Origin: an uncultured Chloroflexota bacterium
GTDB lineage: Bacteria > Chloroflexota > Anaerolineae > Aggregatilineales > Phototrophicaceae
Assembly: GCA_937974245.1 (NCBI GenBank)
Contig: CALJKV010000121.1
Coordinates: 186,001 to 250,000 of the forward strand
Direction: 5' to 3'
DNA: 64,000 nt
Shown piece after piece: positions 1 to 7,806 of this stretch. The position numbers and the translations under genes were made by a program. Position 1 is the stretch's first letter. The number at the start of each line of letters is the position of its first letter. Under the pieces are notes generated by a model. That model did no database searches. It was not told the origin of the DNA and saw only the letters and a list, made by a program, of their open reading frames with translations.

Positions 1-594
1 CTCAACGGGCTGCGGAAAGTCGGCAGTATCGGCGTGCCGCTGCCCTCTACCGAGGCGACCATCCTCGACCTGATAACCGGCGAGCCGGTAGGCATGGGGC
101 AGATTGGCGAACTGGCGGTGCGTGGCCCGCAGGTGATGGAAGGCTACTGGGGCGAAGCGGCGGACGAAGAAGCGCCGATCAGCCCGGATGGTTGGCTGCA
201 TACCGGCGACATCGCCCGCATGGACGAGGACGGTTATTTCCAGATCATCAGCCGCAAGAAAGAGATGATCCTGGCAGGGAAGTATCAGGTCTACCCGCGA
301 GACGTGGAGGAAGTGCTGTATGAGCATCCCGGTGTGAAAGAAGTTGCGGTGGTTGGGCTGGCACAGGATGACAGTGACCGGGACAAAGTGAAAGCGTATG
401 TCGTGCCGCGCCCTGGAACGAACCTGAGCGCCGATGAACTGATCGCGCTGTGCAAGCGCCGCCTACAGGAATACGCCGTCCCCTGGGAAATCGAGTTCCG
501 GGCCGAACTGCCGAAAAGTTTTGTAGGTAAGGTGCTGCGCCGTCTGCTGGTGGAGGAACAGGGCGAGACGAAACCGGAGTCGGATGGGGAATAG
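1..594 (+). CDS. AMP-dependent acyl-CoA synthetase/ligase, C-terminal part (5' truncated by window)
   Basis: The reading frame is open from base 1, so the gene begins upstream of the window. What remains is the C-terminal half of an ANL-superfamily adenylating enzyme, which activates a carboxylate with ATP and then transfers it to CoA. Visible motifs are the GWLHTGD stretch that contacts the adenylate, the hinge DEDGYFQIISRKKEMI, the GKYQVYPRDVEEVLYEHP segment of the mobile C-terminal domain, and PKSFVGKVLRR, which carries the catalytic Lys. The form is that of long-chain fatty-acid or medium-chain acyl-CoA ligases. The chain length of the substrate cannot be read from this part. A hairpin terminator follows directly. 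Confidence 0.9.
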   Translation, partial: LNGLRKVGSIGVPLPSTEATILDLITGEPVGMGQIGELAVRGPQVMEGYWGEAADEEAPISPDGWLHTGDIARMDEDGYFQIISRKKEMILAGKYQVYPRDVEEVLYEHPGVKEVAVVGLAQDDSDRDKVKAYVVPRPGTNLSADELIALCKRRLQEYAVPWEIEFRAELPKSFVGKVLRRLLVEEQGETKPESDGE

Positions 595-612
595 GAGGTA
601 AGCATTTTACCG

Positions 613-641
613 CCCCGCTTCTTGATGAAGTGGGGCTTTTT
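613..641 (+). terminator. Rho-independent terminator after the acyl-CoA ligase
   Basis: CCCCGCTTC (613-621) pairs with GAAGTGGGG (627-635) through one G-U pair and a 5-base loop, followed by C and five T. Confidence 0.85.
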
Positions 642-790
642 GATTCCCCGCGCTGTCACCCTTTACCGGTACTTATCTCTCGTCTTATTTACCGCCTGCC
701 ACAGAAAGACGTATAGTTGAACTATAGTGCTGGTGCGCGTCTATTTCATATTGGTTACGGTGATTTTTCTTATATCAAGGCGGATTTGCA

Positions 791-1219
791 GTGAAATCAC
801 AAACAAAATTAGAACGAATGGTGCATCGGCTTTTGATTTCCAATTGGGCACCTGATTATTCACAGACCAAATATCATATTCAGCTCGTAAGAGAATATCA
901 TAGACGGGTTGCGTTATGGACAAAAGCGCTCGATTGCACACAAGTCGGGGACTGGCCCTTTTTTGATATTGCCTACAAGATTGATCCAACGGTGCGGGCG
1001 GACGATAGCAGCATCGAAAAAGTGATGCAGCATTTGCGAGAGATTAACCATATTCATGAACCGGCAAGGCGCATCTATATATGGGCACTCCATTGGAGCG
1101 CCTTAGCTGATACGCATCCTGAAAAGATTGAAAATTTCAATCTCCTAGATCCTTATGAGCCGATAATCACCGCGTATGAGAAGGGTTTTACCCTCAATTA
1201 TCAGCATGCTTTGCTTTAG
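791..1219 (+). CDS. Hypothetical protein, 142 aa
   Basis: I do not recognise this family. It is a 142-residue soluble protein rich in Trp, His and Tyr (for example IYIWALHWSALADTHPEKIENF). It has no signal peptide, membrane segment or cysteine cluster. It stands alone between two hairpin terminators, so it is probably a monocistronic gene. Base composition is lower in GC than the neighbours, which fits an accessory or recently acquired gene. The opposite-strand frame at 741-989 has no better claim. Whether the gene is expressed is uncertain. Confidence 0.55.
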   Translation: MKSQTKLERMVHRLLISNWAPDYSQTKYHIQLVREYHRRVALWTKALDCTQVGDWPFFDIAYKIDPTVRADDSSIEKVMQHLREINHIHEPARRIYIWALHWSALADTHPEKIENFNLLDPYEPIITAYEKGFTLNYQHALL

Positions 1220-1362
1220 TCATCAGCGGGGGTGGAATATTACGGGAAAGATGGGAACGTTATTATCAGATTGAACCCTTTGTACAGCTTCCCGATTCTG
1301 ATTAGTTGACTACCGCTGCCAAGTGCCTGCTCCGGGTAAAACGCAATAACCTACTTACCAGT

Positions 1363-1391
1363 CCTGCCTGACCACTATGGCAGGGCTTTTT
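1363..1391 (+). terminator. Rho-independent terminator
   Basis: CCTGCC (1363-1368) pairs with GGCAGG (1379-1384), followed by GC and five T. It overlaps an upstream ATG at 1377 in frame with the next gene and so argues that the next gene starts further on. Confidence 0.7.
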
Positions 1392-1417
1392 GATTCGCCC
1401 CGCTGTCACTGTCTGTT

Positions 1418-1480
1418 TGTGATGATTATCACGACTCTGGAAGCGATAGCGGTCAAAAGCAGTCGATTCCCTCTTACAAT
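1418..1480 (+). promoter_or_regulatory. Candidate promoter with CRP/FNR-like operator
   Basis: TGTGA-N6-TCACG at 1418-1433 is one base off the TGTGA-N6-TCACA consensus of CRP-type regulators. A TACAAT -10-like hexamer lies at 1475-1480. The predicted start point near 1487 puts the operator centre at about -61, the class I position in E. coli. No good -35 hexamer is present, as is usual for activator-dependent promoters. The link is inference only. Confidence 0.3.
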
Positions 1481-1514
1481 GAGGATGAATGTGTTCTTTA
1501 GGGGGGAATACATC

Positions 1515-2963
1515 ATGCGATTGCGACTGATTGTACTGGTGATTTTGGGGATGGTGTTATGTGTCGGGTTGGCCGCTGCCCAGGAGGCGATGAGCTGCCC
1601 GGCGATTGTTGAAACGGCGCTGCAATCCCTGGATACACTCTGCCAGGGCGCAGCGCGGAACCAGGCCTGTTACGGACACCCGATGCTGGTGGCCGAAGCC
1701 CAGCCTGACGCGACCGATTTCCAGTTCGATACGCCCGGAGACATCACGGCGGTTAGTTCGATTCGTGCGCTGCGCTTGCAACCGCTCGACGAAGCTGAGT
1801 CTGCCTGGGGTGTAGCGTTGATGAAATTACAGGCGAACCTGCCGGATACCCTGCCGGGGCAGAATGTCACCGTGCTGCTGTTTGGCGATGTCGCGCTCCA
1901 GCCCGCCACAGTTGAACGCGATGCGCCGCTTTTGCAGGCATTCTATTTTCAGACTGGATTTGGAGCTTCACCCTGCCAGGAAGTGCCGAACAGTGGCATC
2001 CTGATCCAGACTCCGAAAGGCGACATGAGCGTTGACCTCCAGGTGAATGAGGTAAGCGTCGTGCTTGGTTCAACGGTATTTGTCCGCACCGGAGACAGCA
2101 GCATGGTTCTGGGCGTGGTCGAAGGCCATGCGCAGGTGGCTGCTTTCGATGTCACCCGTATCGTTTCCGCCGGAGCGAAGGTGAATATCCCACTGGATGA
2201 AAATGGCGCTGCGAGCGGGCCACCGGGTCTGCCGGTGTCCTATACCGAAGAAGACATCCGCGCCCTGCCGGTTAACCATCTGCCTGAGGCGATTACCCTT
2301 GCGCCGCCATTAACGACGGCGGGTTGCAGTATCGTGGCGTCCAACACCGTGAACCTGCGCCAGGGGCCGGGGACGGATTACCCGCGAGACGGAACGCTGG
2401 CAGCCAACAATGATGTACAGCCGATTGGGCAGGCGCTGGGATCGGATGGGTTTGTCTGGTGGTTCACGCCCTGTCAGTGTTGGGTGCGCTCGGATGTCGT
2501 CACGGAAAGCGGAAATTGTGACGCCCTGCCCGTCATCACTGACCTGCCACCAGCACCGCCCCCTGCGCAAAGGCCCAGCCAACCAACCAGCGCGACAGCA
2601 AACGCCGGGCAGATAGATAATCGCTACGTGATACAGATGTGTGCAATTCAGGAACCGGCAGATGGGCCACTCCTGGCCGGTCAGCGGGTTCATTTGAGTA
2701 TCGGAGTGGGCGGTTGGCCGTCTATGGAGGCGGCAGAGGCGGCGCTCGTCGGCAAGAGCGCCATTATTACGGTGGATGGTGTGACTCTGCCGAATTTTAC
2801 CAACCCGATTCACATCTGGGCGGCCAACGATAGCAGCCAGGCGTATGTCACCTCAGCCGTCGCCACCTGGATCGCCACCTCAGGCACACACACCATTCAC
2901 GGGGAATGGCCCGGCGTGGACGCGCCAACCCGCGAAGGCACCTGTGTGGTCACTATCGAATAG
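1515..2963 (+). CDS. Secreted protein: FecR-like N-module, SH3b domain, C-terminal beta domain
   Basis: This is a 482-residue exported protein of unknown role. I chose ATG 1515 because it has a GGGGGGAA ribosome site and opens a clean signal peptide (MRLRLIVLVILGM...GLAAAQ). The frame-extended ATG at 1377 lies inside a terminator. Residues 24-240 form a module shared with the next gene and with the gene at 40832. Its end (LGSTVFV...GHAQVAA...VSAGAKVNI) resembles FecR-type periplasmic domains. An SH3b repeat follows at about 267-335 (TVNLRQGPGTDYPR), then a Pro-rich linker and a C-terminal domain that begins and ends with a Cys. SH3b domains often bind cell wall or protein ligands. The protein is probably displayed on or released from the cell surface. 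Confidence 0.8.
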   Translation: MRLRLIVLVILGMVLCVGLAAAQEAMSCPAIVETALQSLDTLCQGAARNQACYGHPMLVAEAQPDATDFQFDTPGDITAVSSIRALRLQPLDEAESAWGVALMKLQANLPDTLPGQNVTVLLFGDVALQPATVERDAPLLQAFYFQTGFGASPCQEVPNSGILIQTPKGDMSVDLQVNEVSVVLGSTVFVRTGDSSMVLGVVEGHAQVAAFDVTRIVSAGAKVNIPLDENGAASGPPGLPVSYTEEDIRALPVNHLPEAITLAPPLTTAGCSIVASNTVNLRQGPGTDYPRDGTLAANNDVQPIGQALGSDGFVWWFTPCQCWVRSDVVTESGNCDALPVITDLPPAPPPAQRPSQPTSATANAGQIDNRYVIQMCAIQEPADGPLLAGQRVHLSIGVGGWPSMEAAEAALVGKSAIITVDGVTLPNFTNPIHIWAANDSSQAYVTSAVATWIATSGTHTIHGEWPGVDAPTREGTCVVTIE

Positions 2964-3008
2964 CACACACATGCGCCTGAATACTTAATCTGGCAAGGGG
3001 ATGATCGA

Positions 3009-4766
3009 ATGCGCTTACATGTTCTTGTGTTACTTATTTTCGGGATCACTTTATGCGGCGGGCTGGCCGCTGCCCAGGAGGCGATGAGCTGCCCGACGAT
3101 TGTTGAAACCGCGCTGCAATCCCTGGATGAACTCTGCCAGGGCGCGGCGCGGAATCAGGCCTGTTACGGACACCGGATGCTGGTGGCCGAAGCCCAGCCC
3201 GACGTAACGGATTTCCAGTTCGATACGCCCGGCGACATCACAGCTGTCAGCGCGATTCGGACATTGCACCTGCAACCGCTCGATGAAGTTGAAGCCACCT
3301 GGGGCGTAGCACTCATGAAGTTACAGGCGAACCTGCCGGATACCCTGCCGGGGCAGAATGTCACCGTGCTGCTGTTTGGTGATGTCACCCTGCAATCTAC
3401 CGAAGCGAAGGACAACGCGGTACCGATGCAGGCGTTCTATTTTGCCAGCGGTATGGGCGGGCAAGCCTGTGACGAAGTGCCGGAAAGCGGCATTCTGATC
3501 CAGACGCCTGGCGAGGGCGGCCCGGTTGAACTTACCATCAATGATGTCAGCGTTGAACTTGGCTCGACGGCGTTTCTACAATCCAATGCTGAAAATGGCA
3601 TGTCCCTCTTCCTGCTGGAAGGTGAGGCGCGGGTAACGGCCTTTGAGGTGGCGCAGACTGTGCCGGCAGGGGTGAAAATCACGATTCCGGTGGACGAGGA
3701 CATGCACGCCGCAGGGCCGCCGAGTGCGATGGAGGCCTTCTCCGCCGACGAGGTAAGTCACCTGGGCGAAATTGTCTATGCCCTGCCGGAAAACGTGCCG
3801 GTCGTCCCGGATTTCACCTATACCGAGATGGGTGTATCCGGCTGTGAATCGGGTGAACTGGCAGCGGCCAAACCCGGTGAATGGGTCAAACTGGTGCAGG
3901 CGGTCTACACAGCGGCCACGCTGGAAGAAGCGCAGGCACTTCTCGGCCAGGCTTACCCGATTTACATGGGCGACACCCGGCTGCCAACCTATTTCGCGCC
4001 GGTGACCCAGGTAGGTGGTAATTTTGTAGTCGAAGTCTATGCCTGGTGGCAGGTTTCCAGCGGGGAATACAGCCTGCGCACCACCGACGAGACAGGCGAA
4101 CATGCCTGCGACTTCAGCATTACGCCGGAAGCCAACCAGAACCCGGCGGGCGTATGCACCATCACGGCGGGCGGCGCAGTGAACCTTCGCAGCGGGCCGG
4201 GGACAGGCTACGCGCGGGTAGCGACTCTGGCGGCGGGCCAGAGCGTCCAGCCCGTTGGGCAGGCCGTCGGTGTGGACGGCCAGACATGGTGGCAGCTTGC
4301 CGATAGCCAATGGGTGCGTTCGGATGTCGTCAACCCTACCGGGGCTTGCGACACACTTCCGGTTATCACAGCGATACCACCCACGCCCGAACCGCCGCCA
4401 ACAGCGCCCCCCGGTTCATCGAATCTACCGCACAGCATTATCTTCCATCCTTGGGGCTGCGATGTGGGCAATGCCGGTGCAGGCAATACCGGCGCAGCTG
4501 GGGCGGGGACGCTCACATTTTATCACGGCGTCGGTGGCTATGACTCGTGCGAGGAGGCTTTCGCCGCTGTTGGCGATAGTTTTGCGACCTGGTCAGGCGC
4601 TGGGCCGGGCGTGAGCATCCAGCCGCAGCGAGACTGCACTACCCCGGATCAGGGCACAGCCTATGGCGCTGTAACCACTGGTTATGTGACGCTCTCGCCG
4701 GGGACATACACCTACGACACCGACTGGATTCACGGGGCACGCACCTGCACTTTCCGCGTGGAATAG
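3009..4766 (+). CDS. Secreted paralog: FecR-like N-module, Cys-flanked domain, SH3b, Cys-flanked domain
   Basis: This 585-residue exported protein is a tandem duplicate of the preceding gene. Signal peptide residues 1-23 are followed by the shared N-module, which is nearly identical at both protein and DNA level around PDTLPGQNVTVLLFGDV. It then differs: a domain at about 265-385 begins with SGCESG and ends with HACDF, an SH3b repeat (GAVNLRSGPGTGYAR) lies at about 395-455, a Pro-rich linker follows, and a last domain begins WGCD and ends RTCTF. The Cys-flanked domain is therefore present twice here and once in the upstream paralog. The gap of 45 bases suggests co-transcription. Function is unknown. 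A cell-surface role is inferred from the signal peptide and the SH3b domain. Confidence 0.8.
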   Translation: MRLHVLVLLIFGITLCGGLAAAQEAMSCPTIVETALQSLDELCQGAARNQACYGHRMLVAEAQPDVTDFQFDTPGDITAVSAIRTLHLQPLDEVEATWGVALMKLQANLPDTLPGQNVTVLLFGDVTLQSTEAKDNAVPMQAFYFASGMGGQACDEVPESGILIQTPGEGGPVELTINDVSVELGSTAFLQSNAENGMSLFLLEGEARVTAFEVAQTVPAGVKITIPVDEDMHAAGPPSAMEAFSADEVSHLGEIVYALPENVPVVPDFTYTEMGVSGCESGELAAAKPGEWVKLVQAVYTAATLEEAQALLGQAYPIYMGDTRLPTYFAPVTQVGGNFVVEVYAWWQVSSGEYSLRTTDETGEHACDFSITPEANQNPAGVCTITAGGAVNLRSGPGTGYARVATLAAGQSVQPVGQAVGVDGQTWWQLADSQWVRSDVVNPTGACDTLPVITAIPPTPEPPPTAPPGSSNLPHSIIFHPWGCDVGNAGAGNTGAAGAGTLTFYHGVGGYDSCEEAFAAVGDSFATWSGAGPGVSIQPQRDCTTPDQGTAYGAVTTGYVTLSPGTYTYDTDWIHGARTCTFRVE

Positions 4767-4833
4767 TTCGGGTATCCTTGCGGGGAAACGCTGGACCGCA
4801 GATTCGACCAGGATGAGGTAAAATCGTTGCCTT

Positions 4834-6471
4834 ATGCGACGACTTGGCCTCCCCCTCCTCATCCTGCTGTTAGCAATCTTACTGCGCCTGCACGCCCTGG
4901 GGGTGGATATCCGCTTCCACCCCGACGAGGCGCTGTTTGCAACCTTCGCCCGTCAGGCAGCGGTGAACGGTGATTGGATGCTGCGCGGCCCGCTCGATAA
5001 GCCCCCCCTGACAATCTATGCGGGTGCCATTTCGATGATGTTCACCGGCGTGGCAACCCTTCCGGACGGTGTCCTGACACTGGAGGCTCACCGGGGGGAG
5101 TTTGCCGCCCGGTTGCCCGGCACGTTCGCCAGTATTATCCTTGCCGCTGTCATGTATACGGCGGCGCGGCGGCTGTATCCTGGCGCGGGGGATTTCCTGC
5201 CGCTGGTCGCCCTGCTGTTGGCGGCGCTCTCCCCGTATGCCATCGCCTTCAGCGCGACGGCCTTCACCGACGGCCTCATGCTGCTGGCAATTACACTGGC
5301 GCTGTGGCAGGGTGCTGCTGGGCGCTGGGGCTGGAGCGCTGTCTGGTTGGCGTTGGGCTTCGCCTGCAAGCAGCAAGCCTTGCTCTACATCCCGCTGGTG
5401 CTCCTGGTGCTGGCGAGCAGGCCACCCATGCGGCGCGCCGTCAGATGGCTGCGTTTTGCCATTCCATTGCTCGTCGGGTTAGTCTTGCTGTTTGCCTGGG
5501 ATGCCGGGCGCGGGCAGGAGACAAGTCTCTGGGCGCTGGCCGCCGCCAACAACGACCCAGGCCGGCTGGCGCGGCTGGACGAACTGCTCCCTCGGCTATG
5601 GACATGGCTGGAGTATGCTGGCCTGCTGGCCGGAACGCTGCCCCTCACGATACTGCTGGCGACACTGGCGCTGGGGGTGGCGCTGTGGCGTATTATCAGC
5701 GAGTTCCGGCGTAGAAATTCTGAACGTCAGGGCGACCCGGTGCGCTCACCTACAGATTGCTCGGCCTTACACACCCACACTGATGCCATTCTCCTGTTGT
5801 ACATCCTCGCCTATGGGCTGCTGCACTGGCTGGTCGCCTTCAGCCAGCATGACCGCTACCTGCTGCCACTGCTGCCTCCCATCCTGCTGCTCATGGCGCG
5901 GGGGGTAGAGCGGTTCGTCAATGGAATGCCGGGAATTGTCTTGGGTGTGGGGAGTCTAAGACCCTCACCTATTACGGGACGCCATATCGCATTAAGCCTG
6001 CCGCTGCTCGTCATCCTGCTGGTTCCCGCCTGGGATGCCAGCGAGGGGCGCGTGCCGGTGGGCGGGGATCGCGGTGCACACGCCGGGATTGACGCGCTGG
6101 CAGACTACTTGAATGCCAAACCGTTAGCGACGGTCATTTATGACCACTGGTTAGGGTGGGAATTAGGCTATTACATGGGCGCGTGGTCAAACAAACGCCG
6201 TGTATATTACCCGACACCGGAGGCACTCGTACACGATGCGCTCACCCTACCAGAACACGAGCCGCGCTATTTCCCCGCCCCGGATGATGCCCCGGTCATA
6301 CCCTGGCTGGCGGCGCTGCAGACGGCGGGGTTTGAAGTCCGTGTTGATAAACGGATAGCGCGCTATACCGTTTACGCCCTTATCCCTCCGGCGGCTTCGG
6401 CGGAATCCGTTTCAGGCGTTGGATCATCTTGGCCGGGTCGGTTGATACCGTCTGGCGGTTGGCCTGGGTGA
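4834..6471 (+). CDS. GT-C family membrane glycosyltransferase (ArnT/PMT-like)
   Basis: This is a 545-residue polytopic membrane protein of the dolichyl-phosphate-mannose or ArnT superfamily, which moves a sugar from a polyprenyl-phosphate carrier to an acceptor on the outer face of the membrane. The first helix (LPLLILLLAILLRL) is followed by RFHPDEA, the acidic motif of the first outer loop expected for the catalytic base. About ten further hydrophobic segments follow. Two soluble loops (near residues 290-310 and 370-385) are encoded by DNA that looks like degenerate palindromic repeats. The last 30 or so codons overlap the convergent padR gene by 92 bases and look like low-complexity read-through. 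The acceptor is unknown. Confidence 0.8.
   Translation: MRRLGLPLLILLLAILLRLHALGVDIRFHPDEALFATFARQAAVNGDWMLRGPLDKPPLTIYAGAISMMFTGVATLPDGVLTLEAHRGEFAARLPGTFASIILAAVMYTAARRLYPGAGDFLPLVALLLAALSPYAIAFSATAFTDGLMLLAITLALWQGAAGRWGWSAVWLALGFACKQQALLYIPLVLLVLASRPPMRRAVRWLRFAIPLLVGLVLLFAWDAGRGQETSLWALAAANNDPGRLARLDELLPRLWTWLEYAGLLAGTLPLTILLATLALGVALWRIISEFRRRNSERQGDPVRSPTDCSALHTHTDAILLLYILAYGLLHWLVAFSQHDRYLLPLLPPILLLMARGVERFVNGMPGIVLGVGSLRPSPITGRHIALSLPLLVILLVPAWDASEGRVPVGGDRGAHAGIDALADYLNAKPLATVIYDHWLGWELGYYMGAWSNKRRVYYPTPEALVHDALTLPEHEPRYFPAPDDAPVIPWLAALQTAGFEVRVDKRIARYTVYALIPPAASAESVSGVGSSWPGRLIPSGGWPG
5724..5755. repeat. Degenerate palindromic repeat inside the glycosyltransferase gene
   Basis: GTCAGGGCGACCCGGTGCGC and the following CTCACCTACAG read as a decayed copy of a GTAGGGGCGACC...GGTCGCCCCTAC-type intergenic palindrome. 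It encodes a hydrophilic loop (residues about 297-308). The assignment rests on resemblance only. Confidence 0.35.
5946..5968. repeat. Second degenerate palindrome inside the glycosyltransferase gene
   Basis: GTGGGGAGTCT and AGACCCTCACC form an imperfect hairpin like the GGGTCTGAGACCC element at 58640. It encodes a Gly/Ser/Pro-rich loop between two membrane segments. Confidence 0.35.
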
Positions 6472-7066
6472 CGGCACGGTTCGGGTCGGTGAGCGGCCCC
6501 GTATCCGCGGCAGTGCGTTGCTCTACGCCGGGATACCGTTCTTTCCAGTCATTCAGAAACCCGTTCATCCATTCGAGTTCGGCCTGCATCATAGCGATGC
6601 TGTGAGTGTAAAGGGCGTGGATATGATCGCCGCTGTGGTTCTCGTCCTGGTGGCGTTGCCAGGCAAGTTTGATGGCATCCAGGCGTATTTTGAGGTCAGC
6701 CTGGTGATGGCGCAGCACCTGATAGACATGGGCGGGTTTAAGCGCCCCTAGATTCGCCAGCCCCAACTCGAAACCCGATCCTAATGAACGTGGCTCACGG
6801 AGTAGTTCGGCAATTGCCGTTTGCAGGATGCCGCGTCCCGCTTCAGTAATCTCGTAGACTTTGCGTGCCGGGCCGCGTCCTTCCGGGAAAAGCGTGCCGG
6901 TCAAAAGACTCTGCTGTTCCAGTTTGTTAAGGATGTAATAAATTGAGGAAAAACCAATGGTCAGCCATTCGCGCAGGCCGCGTTCGTCAATAATCTGCTG
7001 TAACTCGTAGCCATAGCGCGGGCCTTCCGCAACCAGGCTCAAAATAGATAGTTCGGCATCGGTCAT
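6380..7066 (-). CDS. PadR family transcriptional regulator
   Basis: This is a 228-residue DNA-binding regulator. The N-terminal winged helix (DAELSILSLVAEGPRYGYEL...SSIYYILNKLEQQSLL) is typical of PadR proteins, and the helical C-terminal half (about residues 90-180) fits the Vir_act_alpha_C dimerisation domain. Three consecutive ATG codons (7064-7072) could start translation; the last gives the usual PadR length, while the frame open to 7198 adds a 40-residue tail unlike the family. A Pro/Lys-rich tail of about 40 residues follows the conserved part. The gene is convergent with, and overlaps, the glycosyltransferase gene. PadR proteins usually repress a linked membrane protein gene, but no clear target sits next to it. 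Confidence 0.85.
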   Translation of the reverse strand: MTDAELSILSLVAEGPRYGYELQQIIDERGLREWLTIGFSSIYYILNKLEQQSLLTGTLFPEGRGPARKVYEITEAGRGILQTAIAELLREPRSLGSGFELGLANLGALKPAHVYQVLRHHQADLKIRLDAIKLAWQRHQDENHSGDHIHALYTHSIAMMQAELEWMNGFLNDWKERYPGVEQRTAADTGPLTDPNRAVTQANRQTVSTDPAKMIQRLKRIPPKPPEG

Positions 7067-7219
7067 CATCATCGTGAGTATTCCAGGGCTAGAATAGTTG
7101 ATTGCATAAGCATAGCGAGTTCTGGAAGGCGCTGTCAAGCAGGCCGTGTACGCTGGGTAAATTCCAGATGATTGGCGGCGTGATGGCAACCCACACAAGC
7201 CTCATGCCTGCTTTTCCTT

Positions 7220-7247
7220 AAGACTCAGCACTCAAGACTCAGTACTG
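7220..7247. repeat. Tandem 14-base repeat of the CTGAGTGCTGAG type
   Basis: AAGACTCAGCACTC and AAGACTCAGTACTG stand head to tail. Their reverse complements (GAGTGCTGAGTCTT type) resemble the dispersed AGTGCTGAGTGCC and CTTGAGTGAAAAGTTG motifs at 53825-53997. Confidence 0.6.
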
Positions 7248-7271
7248 CATTTACTGTTCACTTTCAACTCT

Positions 7272-7283
7272 GAACAAATGTTC
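7272..7283. promoter_or_regulatory. LexA/DinR-like palindrome
   Basis: GAACAAATGTTC is a perfect inverted repeat matching the core GAACRNRYGTTY of the Gram-positive SOS box. It is over 200 bases from padR and over 500 from tkt, so a role is unclear. Confidence 0.3.
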
Positions 7284-7806
7284 TCACAAATATTCACCAT
7301 TGATAACCCGTCTTATGCTACCCTGGTGCTATGCTGATACCATCAACCCACCACCACACCCACCCCCCGGAAACCGGTTTCCCGCCATTTTTGCGGCAGG
7401 ATTACGCCTTTTGCAGCATTGCAACACCACCACTCACGGGAGGATTGCGGCAATCGCGGCACTTGCAGCACAAATCCGTTTTGTAGCAAAAACACCCCGC
7501 CTCCTCCCCTGTTTGCCTGGCCTGAACACCATTTTATGGCGGTAAAATGCGGCACACCCGTCTTCCTGAGCGACAAAATCCCGGCACGGATTGCCTGAGA
7601 CACCGCCCAGATATTCAAATGCACTCATGTGCAGGCGCGCGGATGCGTTCATTTATATGACTGCCGGTACAGCTGATTGGTATATCAGCAGCCGGATACC
7701 GCGTGTTATAATCGGCAAATTCGCATTTTTTATCCTGTATCATCCGGTGTTTTTGTCATCGATACCCAAACACAATCCAAATCGCACAATTCGAGGAGGC
7801 GAACAC

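Larger units (their letters stand above)
7073..7792. other. 720-base intergenic region between divergent padR and tkt
   Basis: No convincing gene was found. The frames at 7300-7545 (+), 7343-7624 (-) and 7434-7652 (-) overlap each other and have no ribosome site or domain. The stretch holds two 14-base direct repeats, a LexA-like palindrome, a 14-base GGAAACCGGTTTCC palindrome (7369-7382) and a TATAAT hexamer at 7707-7712 that is a candidate -10 element for tkt without a clear -35. Confidence 0.6.

Noticed and set aside
291..659. Minus-strand 122-residue frame over the acyl-CoA ligase end
   Set aside because: Ser/Arg-rich shadow of a gene with clear motifs; no ribosome site.
1377..1514. Upstream extension of the first secreted protein
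   Set aside because: It begins inside a terminator hairpin; the signal peptide and a strong ribosome site are at 1515.
3576..4310. Minus-strand 244-residue frame
   Set aside because: Antisense of the second secreted protein; Arg/Gly/His-rich with no domain.
7343..7652. Overlapping minus-strand frames before tkt
   Set aside because: No ribosome site, odd composition (Gly/Trp-rich), overlap with each other.
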